From positions 4,832,001-4,896,000 of the forward strand of contig OX392527.1 of assembly GCA_947623455.1 (NCBI GenBank): a stretch of DNA of 64,000 bases. Reading direction: 5' to 3'. The stretch is from Mimachlamys varia (lineage: Eukaryota; Mollusca; Bivalvia; Pectinida; Pectinidae). A program made the translations under genes and the position numbers. Below, piece after piece: positions 50,401 through 62,400 of the stretch. Below the pieces are notes generated by a model. That model worked only from the letters and a program-made list of their open reading frames with translations, was not told the origin of the DNA and made no database searches. Positions within the stretch are counted from its first letter, which is position 1. Each line of letters begins with the position of its first letter.

Positions 50401-53400
50401 GTATTGTACCTGTCTAGTAGGAATATCTGTGGGTCGTCTCAACAACACCTGTAATATAACACTGTAGTATTGTACCTGTCTAGTAGGAATATCTGTGGGT
50501 CGTCTCAACAACACCTGTAATATAACACTGTAGTATTGTACCTGAGTAGTAATATCTGTGGGTCGGCCCAACAACACCTGTAATATAACACTGTAGTATT
50601 GTACCTGTCTAGTAGTAATATCTGTGGGTCGTCTCAACAACACCTGTAATATAACACTGTATTATTGTAACTGTCTAGTAGGAATATCTGTGGGTCGTCT
50701 CAACAACACCTGTAATATAACACTGTAGTATTGTACCTGTCTAGTAGGAATATCTGTGGGTCGTCTCAACAACACCTGTAATATAACACTGTAGTATTGT
50801 ACCTGAGTAGTAATATCTGTGGGTCGGCCCAACAACACCTGTAATATAACACTGTAGTATTGTACCTGTCTAGTAGTAATATCTGTGGGTCGTCCCAACA
50901 ACACCTGTAATATAACACTGTAGTATTGTACCTGTTTAGTAGGAATATCTGTGGGTCGTCTCAACAACACCTGTAATATAACACTGTAGTATTGTACCTG
51001 TCTAGTAGGAATATCTGTGGGTCGTCTCAACAACACCTGTAATATAACACTGTAGTATTGTACCTGTCTAGTAGGAATATCTGTGGGTCGTCTCAACAAC
51101 ACCTGTAATATAACACTGTAGTATTGTACCTGTCTAGTAGGAATATCTGTGGGTCGTCTCAACAACACCTGTAATATAACACTGTAGTATTGTACCTGTC
51201 TAGTAGTAATATCTGTGGGTCGTCCCAACAACACCTTTAATATAACACTGTAGTATTGTACCTGTCTAGTAGTAATATCTGTGGGTCGTCCCAACAACAC
51301 CTTTAATATAACACTGTAGTATTGTACCTGTCTAGTAGGAATATATGTGGGTCGTCTCAACAACACCTGTAATATTACACTGTAGTATTGTACCTGAGTA
51401 GTAATATCTGTGGGTCGGCCCAACAACACCTGTAATATAACACTGTAGTATTGTACCTGTCTAGTAGGAATATCTGTGGGTCGTCTCAACAACACCTGTA
51501 ATATTACACTGTAGTATTGTACCTGTCTAGTAGTAATATCTGTGGGTCGTCCCAACAACACCTGTAATATAACACTGTAGTATTGTACCTGAGTAGTAAT
51601 ATCTGTGGGTCGGCCCAACAACACCTGTAATATAACACTGTAGTATTGTACCTATCTAGTAGGAATATCTGTGGGTCGTCTCAACAACACCTGTAATATT
51701 ACACTGTAGTATTGTACCTGAGTAGTAATATCTGTGGGTCGTCCCAACAACACCTGTATTATAACACTGTAGTATTGTACCTGTCTAGTAGGAATATCTG
51801 TGGGTCGTCTCAACAACACCTGTAATATTACACTGTAGTATTGTACCTGTCTAGTAGGAATATCTGTGGGTCGTCCCAACAACACCTGTATTATAACACT
51901 GTAGTATTGTACCTGTCTTGTAATATCTGTGGGTCGTCCCAACAACACCTGTAATATAACACTGTAGTATTGTACCTGTCTAGTAGGAATATCTGTGGGT
52001 CGTCCCAACAAAACCTGTAATATAACACTGTAGTATTGTACCTGAGTAGTAATATCTGTGGGTCGGCCCAACAACACCTGTAATATTATTACAATGTCGT
52101 TAGTAGGAATATCTGTGGGTCGTCCCAACAACACCTGTAATATAACACTGTAGTATTGTACCTGAGTATAATATCTGTGGGTCGTCCCAACAACACCTGT
52201 AATATTACACTGTAGTATTGTACCTGTCTTGTAATATCTGTGGGTCGTCCCAACAACACCTGTAATATAACACTGTAGTATTGTACCTGAGTAGTAATAT
52301 CTGTGGGTCATCCCAACAACACCTGTAATATAACACTGTAGTATTGTACCTGTCTAGTAGTAATATCTGTTGGTCGGCCCAACAACACCTGTAATATTAT
52401 TACAATGTCGTTAGTAGGAATATCTAGAGTGATAAGATGCACTGGTCAAAATTGAATGAATATAATGATTCCTCTGATATAATTTTTCAGAAAAAGTAAA
52501 ATGGCTGAGTACCTTGTTTGCTTTATTACAGTTCTGAAGAGAAGTGGCAGACATGTGCCCTGCTCACCCTACAGCTGTTGTACTGTCTACTGCCCGCCCT
52601 GTCCTCGCTGTCCGGTGAGAGGAAGGTATATACACACAATTTTATACAATGTTGTACTGTCTACTGCCCGCCCTGTCCTCGCTGTCCGGCAAGAGGAAGG
52701 TATATACACACAGTTTTATACAATGTTGTACTGTCTACTGCCTGCCCTGTCCTCGCTGTCCGGCGAGAGGAAGGTATATACACACAGTTTTATACAATGT
52801 TGTACTGTCTACTGCCCGCCCTGTCCTCGCTGTCCGGGGAGAGGAAGGTATATACACACAGTTTTATACAATGTTGTACTGTCTACTGCCTGCCCTGTCC
52901 TCACTGTCCGGCGAGAGGAAGGTATACACACTTCAGTGTTGTCAAGTATTGTTGTCTATATTGTTGTATTATATTTAGTTTTAAAAGGTTTAATACATAG
53001 AGGATATTCAATGGTTTGCCGTTTAATATCAAATATATTTCACGAGTATGGCAGATTTTTTTATATTTTCACGAGTGCGTAGCACGAGTGAAAATATAAA
53101 AAAAATCTGCCATACAAGTGAAATATATTTGATATTAAACGGCAAACCATTGAATTTTCTTTTTATTACATTTCGAAAGAGGACTTGGATACTTTCATTT
53201 TTTCTCTTGGTCTACTTGCCTACTGCAAAGGAGCTAAGTCTAGGCTACTGTAATCCGTCGAAATCACAACTGGTCGGGTCCAGTACACAGCTGATTGGGA
53301 TAAGCTGATCGGAAAAGTTGAACCATTCTCATCTTTCAATTCATTTCATATTAAATCCTATAGCAGTTCCCATCAATGTTTACTATTGATGCCATTTCTT

Positions 53401-56400
53401 CAAGATCATCTTTCCCCAAGAGACAAGTTCTAGCAGACGACAACAATGTCGAGCCTCCAAGATTCGATCAAGGGGAACAACTCATACAAAAGTTCCGGTG
53501 TGACGTGAAAAAAATGACCCATTGGAAAACTATCCACCGTTGAAAGCTACGGCGGGTCACTTTTTCACGGGACGAATTATAGAAATATCGAATGGGGTCA
53601 TTTTTCTACAGATTGCCGTGTAAGATTAGTAGTGTTAAATAACGACCCCGAGTAACTTTTGCAATGTAGAATAATGACCCGGGTAGTATTTTATTTGCGG
53701 GTCACTTTTTCATGCTACACTGAAAAAGCCTTATATTTTCACTGCAAAATCTTATATTTTCACTGCAAAATCTTATATTTTCACTGCTCATCACTGCAGT
53801 GAAAATATACATTTTATCAGTTTGATAATTTTCTATATTTCACTGGCAAAAATGTAATAAAATGCTGTTTTCTACTGCCATTTTGTTGTTTTTAGATAGC
53901 AGCAGAAGCTTTGTTCCAGCATCTTTGTAAAGTCATTGATGGGCCGGAGAAAGACAAAAGTCCCAAGCTCCATAAGCTTTGTCGACAACTCATCATAGAT
54001 GGTTAGTACAGAATCCCTAAAATACAATATTATGTCTGTCGTTAAAATATAACTCCAGGTGTAACATTTTTAAAGAGGAAGGTAAAAAGATTTTTTTTCA
54101 AACACATACAACACAGTAACATTTACGTATTGTTTTATATTCAGGGGCTGCCGTGTTCTTCCCTGACAAACACATACAACACAGTTATATTTACGTATTG
54201 TTTTATATTCAGGGGCTGCCATGTTCTTCCCTGACAAACACATACAACACAGTAACATTTACGTATTGTTTTATATTCAGGGGCTGCTGTGTTCTTCCCT
54301 GACAAACACATACAACACAGTAACATTTATGTATTGTTTTATATTCAGGGGCTGCCGTGTCCTTCCCTGACAAACACATACAACACAGTAACATTTACGT
54401 ATTGTTTTATATTCAGGGGCTGCCGTGTTCTTCGCTGACAAACACATACAACACAGTAACATTTACGTACTGTTTTATATTCAGGGGCTGCCGTGTTCTT
54501 CCCTGACAAACACATACAACACAGTAACATTTATGTATTGTTTTATATTCAGGGGCTGCCGTGTTCTTCCCTGACAAAGACACCAGAAGGAAGCAGTTAT
54601 TTTGTATGATGCAGAATGTTGAGGTAATTTTTATATCCCATTATTATTTTGTAATATGGTAAGTTGTCAGCAAGTTGACTGTCACATATCATCCTGTACT
54701 CGGATTGGTTTGTGACATATCGTTCTGCACTCTGATTGGTTGATAGTTTTTACACAGTCACTATGATGACTAGCTATTACACATTTATGTCAAACAAAGA
54801 CAAAGGCTAAGTTCTAAATTGAGTGAAATCAGCCCACCATTGAGAAATCTGCACAAAATTCATATTTATACTAGGTCGTGAAAATATGGACAGAATTAAA
54901 GATGTAATCTGAAATATTATTAGTCCCCCAACAGGAACTGGGGCACTATAGTTATGCATTGTGTCCGTTCATATTTCCGGTCTTTCGTCTGTCCTTGTGT
55001 TATCTTGTTGGACAATCATACTTGGGGTATTGGATCATCTTGGTGAGGCGGTCTGTAATGTGTCAAGAGTAGATCACACTGACCTACATTTGACCTTTAA
55101 CCTACAACAAAGTTTGTCCAGGATCTACACTACTAGCCACTGAAACTTCATGGTGTATCGGTTCACATTGGTGAGGCAGACACAATTGATGGGGGACTGT
55201 TATTTGCCCGATTGTCTTGTTTTAAATGTAAAATAAAGGCCAACACTTGATTTGGTTTGTTTTTTACTTGTGGGGGGATTGGTAACCTTACAACTGGCTA
55301 AGAGTTGTGTTTATATCTTACAGAGCCTGTCGGAGGCCCCGTCTGTGATGTTGGTATTCCAGTCCTTGTGTCAATTCTTCAGCTCTGTCGACCCCAGTGG
55401 ACTTCTTGACCTCCCCAAAACTCCTTCAGACGTGCTGGTTAGTTTGTAAGACTAGACATTTATTTAGCTCATTAAACTGTAGATTCTGTGTGGTTTTAAC
55501 TTATATCGGAAAAGCCAAAAGTGCTGATTTTTCTCTTTCAGTCTTTACATACCATATTTTGGTTCGACTTGAAAATATTGCATTCAGAGACCATAGGCAG
55601 ATGTTTCTTCAAGATCAATACACCATTATATGGAACTAACAGTGTGTGGTTGATGTTTCAGACATTTCACATAGACCCGGTGCTGGAGATAATGGAGACG
55701 ATGATAAACGTGACGTTCCACGAGTTCTGTCTGATGATGGACAGAGGTCACAGCCATGAACAGGTCGTACATCTTCTCCAGCTTGTGTCCTCACTCCAGA
55801 CCTCCCTGCTCGCCTGGTCGTGGGCACAAATGGCCCCTGACGAAATTGACAGCACAAAGACAACTTCTAGTAACATGGCCGATATCAAGGCTGTTTGTTC
55901 TCAGGTCACCACTCAGTGTAAGTCATCTCCTCTTTAATTGTAAGTCAAATATAATAGATTTGAAAGTCATTTGACCGTTTGAGTTAGCATGATCAGTGAT
56001 GTCAAAGTATTGTTGTCTTCCAACGTGACTCAGTGTCCGTAATGTCGATTTCCTCTGTTTCACCACTCACTGAAAAATGATATCTGTTCCTTCTTTATAC
56101 ACGGTTTTGTATCTTAACTAAAAGAATTTATTGAAACTACTTTTTTACCGATTCCTGATACCTATATATATATAGATGACATTTAGATGATATATTCCAT
56201 TTTGGTTGTGTTTCAGACTCCGGCTTTGTAGCAGACAGAGCCACTGAGGCATGCAAACTGATGCAGAAAAAGGATTTGGAGAAAGTTGTGAGTCTATCTG
56301 TGCCAAAATTGATCAGTGTTCAATTTATCTTTGTGAACAATGCCTCTACTTGCCTTTAATTGAATAATCCAAGGATGAATTCCCCTATCTTACACCTTTG

Positions 56401-59400
56401 GTCATGAAAGAGATTTTTCTCTCATATCAACTACCTGAGTAATCTCGAACCATGAAAATGCATTTTGACTGGCTGCCATTTTGAAAATTTCAACTTTTTC
56501 CTTGAGCTATTCTGACAAAAATGAATATGACAGCGTCACTAAGCATACCCCTTATTTGCAAACAACGTTTGCACAGAGACAATGTTTATGGTTAAAATTT
56601 TGTAAAAGGTTTTAATTTCATCACCTAATCGTTTTCTCTTTTCGACCTCTAGAGTCTACTGTATTTGTGATGTCACGTCATTGTTGAGCCATTGTGACGT
56701 CACGTACAAATGTTTGATTGATCGTGTTGCAGAAGATGTATTATCATGTGGTATTGTTTACAGAAAGAGCTGATCCTACCAGCCGAGACATCACTCCTCG
56801 GTACAGTGGTCAGACAGTTGGTAAGTGTGTGATGACAATGCCGGTAGGGCTTTATATAAGTTCGTCAGCATTTTGCAATGTGTGTTATAGGGCTATAACA
56901 ACATTTGTTAAAACGGTCATTACTTATATTTAGGTGATAGTACGTTGTTTTGCGTGGCTATACTGGCGATTAGAACATGAAATTTGGTTTGAACTCGAGA
57001 CGGATAGATAAGTGGAGGTAAGAACAAGAAATGATTCAACAAATACGTTCCGTTGGTCCTCTCTGCTCTGTTACTTGCTTGATGTATGTCTTTTATATTC
57101 AGTGGATAGACGAATCAAACTTGACGCCATTTTGATTTTTGTAGAAGAGGGGCGTGGCTTAAGCTTGATGGGCGGAGCTTGATACAATTGATCATGATTC
57201 TATCACACATTAGAAAATGGTCAATATCCAATAAAAATACACATTACAAACAAATCATGTTAGAATTGCATTGTGATTGAATTACTGTTCTTTGTTTAGT
57301 TATTTCAAACAGTTTTTGAACAGCAAATCAAGTGTTAGACAACAATGAAATTGATAACGTGATAATAGAGATTGATGATGTCACAATAGCAGATGTTGTT
57401 ACAGTATTATAACATGGTACAACATTTGCCTTGACTATTCTTTACAATGGAAGGGTGCAGTTTAAATGTAGATATATCTGTATGACATACAAACCAGTAC
57501 TCCTACAACACACCACTGTCTCTCGTCTTAAAAGTTAATGACAAGTTTGATTACTTACCTGTATGTTTACCTGTACAGGTGTTAACATTGACGTACCTGT
57601 GTGACATACAAACCAGTACTCCTACAACACACCACTGTCTCTCGTCTTAACAGTTAATGACAAGTTTGATTACTTACCTGTATGTTTACCTGTACAGGTG
57701 TTAACATTGACGTACCTGTGTGACATACAAACCAGTACTCCTACTAGCACACCACTGTCTCTCGTCTTAACAGTTAATGACAAGTTTGATTACTTACCTG
57801 TATGTTTACCTGTACAGGTGTTAACATTGACGTACCTGTGTGACATACAAACCAGTACTCCTACAACACACCACTGTCTCTCGTCTTAACAGTTAATGAC
57901 AAGTTTGATTACTTACCTGTATGTTTACCTGTACAGGTGTTAACATTGACGTACCTGTGTGATTACTGTGACTCGGAGTCCAGAGTTGTCCTGATACAGA
58001 AGTTCCAACCGTTGGCTCAGGAGTTACAGAAGCTGGCTGCCTTACTCCCATCACTCTTCCCAAATGTAAGTACCCGATAATAAATGTTTTTGTTATACCA
58101 GTCGTGTAATTATGACTATTGTCTATATAAGATGTATTTTTTATGGCTGTTTGCTATGGTTACAGATCAGCAGTGAACACTGGGACACAGTACAGACAGA
58201 GGACATAGTACTGAGGACGTGGGAGGTGGAATCGTCTCACAGCTACGAGAACAACCAACATCTCACACAGGTAGGTACCCTGTATAGTACAGAGGACATA
58301 GTACTGAGGACGTGGGAGGTGGAATCGTCTCACAGCTACGAGAACAACCAACATCTTACACAGGTAGGTACCCTATATAGTACAGAGGACATAGTACTGA
58401 GGACGTGGGAGGTGGAATCGTCTCACAGCTACGAGAACAACCAACATCTCACACAGGTAGGTACCCTGTATAGCACAGAGGACATAGTACTGAGGACGTG
58501 GGAAGTAGAATCATCTCACAGCTACGAGAACAACCAACATCTTACACAGGTAGGTACCCTATATAGTACAGAGGACATAGTACTGAGGACTTGGGAAGTA
58601 GAATCATCTCACAGCTACGAGAACAACCAACATCTTACACAGGTAGGTACCCTGTATAGTACAGAGGACATAGTACTGAGGACGTGGGAGGTGGAATCGT
58701 CTCACAGCTACGAGAACAACCAACATCTTACACAGGTAGGTACCCTATATAGTACAGAGGACATAGTACTGAGGACGTGGGAAGTAGAATCGTCTCACAG
58801 CTACGAGAACAACCAACATCTTACACAGACGGGTAGATTGCGATTGAAAAAGTGTAAGATTAATCAATATCGCGCTCAGGTAGGCTAATTGAACAGGTGT
58901 AAGAATAAGCAACATTCCCCACAGGAATGCTGATGTAATGGTACAAATATTATCTTACAAAGGTAAGTTGAGTCATGTTGGTAATGTAAACCCAGACTTT
59001 GTCACTATGATACCTGAACATTGATAATACAAGGAGATACTTTTACCAAGTGTATTATAGCTTGTGAAAATTTCTGTTTGGAAGAAGTCAAGTTTTTTAA
59101 TTCCCTGAGGATGATAATATTTCAGATTCTGTGACTTGTCGTTATCCGATGAAAGTTTTGTTGATTTTAAATCCTGCATGACATTTCCTTCAGCATTGAT
59201 GAGTCAAAACATAATACAGATTTCAAAAAATCTTACACCTGTTTTTCTTCAGAAATGTTTTTACACCTGCTGTACTTCCCGTATCCTGACCTATTGTATT
59301 TAGTGTACAGCCCTTGACATACGTGTGTAAACCATTTCAGGTTTTTAGCTGTCCTGGTGCTGATAAATTTATGGTTGACTTTGATGCCAGATGTGAAACT

Positions 59401-62400
59401 GAGAGACGGTATGTATATAATGTCTATGTGGAGACTTCAGGCTACAGGCTACAGGCTGCTAAATTTTCCTGTACTTATATTTGTTTGGCTGGAAACATAG
59501 GCTGCTTAATTTTCCTGTACTTATCTTATATTTGTTTGGCTGGAAACGTAGACTGCTAAATTTTCCTGTACTTATCTTATATTTGTTTGGCTGGAAACAT
59601 AGGCTGCTAAATTTTCCTGTACTTATATTTGTTTGGCTGGAAACAGGCTACTAAATTTTCCTGTACTTATATTTGTTTGGCTGGAAACATAGGCTGCTAA
59701 ATTTTCCTGTATTTATATTTGTTTGCCTGGAAACATAGGCTGCTAAATTTTCCTGTACTTATCTCATATTTGTTTGGCTGGAAACATAGGCTGCTAAATT
59801 TTCCTGTACTTATCTTATATTTGTTTGGCTGGAAACATAGGCTGCTAAATTTTCCTGTATTTATATTTGTTTGCCTGGAAACATAGGCTGCTAAATTTTC
59901 CTGTACTTATCTCATATTTGTTTGGCTGGAAACATAGGCTGCTAAATTTTCCTGTACTTATCTTATATTAGTTTGGCTGGAAACATAGGCTGCTGAATTT
60001 TCCTGTACTTATCTTATATTTGTTTGGCTGGAAACATAGGCTGCTAAATTTTCCTGTACTTATATTTGTTGTATATTTGTTAGGTTGGTACTTAACACAG
60101 GCTACTGAATTTTCCTTTATTCAGATAGGTTGGTAATTAACACAGGCTACTGAATTTTCCTTTATTCAGATAGGTTGGTACTAAACACAGGCTATTGAAT
60201 TTTCTTTTATTCAGATAGGTTGGTACTAAACACAGGCTACTGAATTTTCCTTTATTTAGATAGGTTGGTGCTTAACACAGGCTACTGAATTTTCCTTTAT
60301 TCAGATAGGTTGGTACTTAACACAGGCTACTGAATTTTCCTTTATTCAGATAGGTTGGTACTTAACACAGGCTACTGAATTTTCCTTTATTCAGATAGGT
60401 TGGTACTTAACACAGGCTACTGAATTTTCCTTTATTCAGATAGGTTGGTACTAAACACAGGCTATTGAATTTTCTTTTATTCAGATAGGTTGGTACTAAA
60501 CACAGGCTACTGAATTTTCCTTTTTTTAGATAGGTTGGTGCTTAACACAGGCTACTGAATTTTCCTTTATTCAGATAGGTTGGTACTAAACACTGGCTAC
60601 TGAATTTTCCTTTATTCAGATAGGTTGGTACTAAACACAGGCTACTGAATTTTCCTTTATTCAGATAGGTTGGTACTAAACACAGTCTACTGAATTTTCC
60701 TGTAACAATATTTTGTTATTTTGGAAATGACTGAATCACAATCATTGTCAAGAATAGGATATGTAGAACTGTACTAATTAATTGAGTTCATTACTGATTG
60801 TGAAACAAAGTTTTTTGCTAAATCTTGGTTAGTCACGTTTCAGTATGTGTGACTTAACAATCTCAGATTTAGATATTCCTGTTTGTAGGTATGATTACCT
60901 AGTATTTACCGACGCCAAAGGCTTACAGATGAGGTTTGACCAGAAGGTGGGCACGCCCAAGTGGCCGCGTCAGATCAACTTCAGCGGACCACACCTACAC
61001 TTCCTGTTCCACTCGGACAGCAGTAACACAGAGTGGGGGTATAAATTTAAAGTAAGCTATATATGTTCCATTGACTTATGATATAGTTTGAAAAAAAACG
61101 AAGAACAATTTATTAACAAATAAAGTATTATAGACTTGAAGCAGACTTCTGTTTAAACATTTACAATTGACTTTTTTATTGTTGACAAGATCTAGGTGAG
61201 CTACAATTGCAAGTAAACTATCTTGAGCTTGAGAACAGTTTCATTAATACAGGCCCTGGTCTGACAATTGATTAATAGTCAGTCTCTATAGAATGTGTGT
61301 TATACACACCTGGTAAGATGTAGGAATCCCCGATGTAAATCTGATAAGTTGTTTGTTTTTTACCAACAGGTAACAGCAAGGGGTAGCCCAGATATTCCAC
61401 TGTCATGGCCCTTTGACCTTCAACTCAGTCTCACAAAGATGCTTGGACGAATGTGTGGATGTACACTCAACTCACACCCTTGTAAGCTTTCTGGACACCA
61501 TGAATGTTCTATTTATGTATAATATAAACATACATTGTACTGGATTGTGTAGAGTAAGAAAGTAAGATGTAGTATAACATTGATCATGATGTGTTGCTGA
61601 TAAAACATAAATGTCTTTTTACCATTCCTCCTACAATTACTGGTAAAATCTTGTCTTGTTTCAGGAAAGAAAACGATAGACTAGAACCATCAGAATTATT
61701 TGTTGTACAATATAATAAGCTGATAAGAACTTTTATTTTTACTTTTGAATTAAATGATTTGCATAAACTGACCTCTTTTATAAAGAACGTCTAGACAATA
61801 ACAGGTTGAGATGTTGCTATAACTTGTTTTACAGACGCAGATAAAGACCCTCTGATGAATGCGGAGGAGTCTGCGGAACAGGACGTACTCCGAAGTGAAT
61901 TGTGGACCACTCTGTTTAGAGGAGGCTACATGGTCGGCAAAATACAAAGATCACTCTCCGGAAAATTTGTAAGTGAAACTTAACAGTAAAATTTGTTAAA
62001 ATAGGGATTACAAATAATCTTGCCTGAAAGCCATAATGTTTTGAAATTCAAATTATAAAGTTGACATTCTATTTCCACCACACAACTGATTTTGTGAAAT
62101 ATCACCCAATCTACATCTCTGGTGTGTGTATAAGTAAGGTTTACCTTGTAACCCAGGAAACAGAAATATCCCCCAATCTACATCTCAGGTGTGTGTATAA
62201 GTAAGGTTTACCTTGTAACCCAGGAAACAGAAATATCCCCCAATCTACATCTCAGGTGTGTGTATAAGTAAGGTTTACCTTGTAACACAGGAAACAGAAA
62301 TATCCCCCAATCTACATCTCAGGTGTGTGTATAAGTAAGGTTTACCTTGTAACCCAGGAAACAGAAATATCCCCCAATCTACATCTCAGGTGTGTGTATA

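Noticed and set aside
48676..52311. Minus-strand ORFs of QVLLRRPTDIPTRQVQYYSVI repeats
   Set aside because: They are by-products of the intron 25 array and antisense to a confidently placed gene.
54070..54530. Five overlapping minus-strand 61-codon ORFs (LLCCMCLSGKN...)
   Set aside because: They are antisense to the 68-bp exon 28 acceptor array. Identical ORFs at a 68-bp offset reflect the repeat.
55636..55863. Minus-strand 75-codon ORF over exon 30
   Set aside because: It is the shadow of a well-supported coding exon.
58160..58354. Minus-strand 64-codon ORF in the exon 34 array
   Set aside because: It is antisense to the exon and its tandem copies. The repeat explains the openness.
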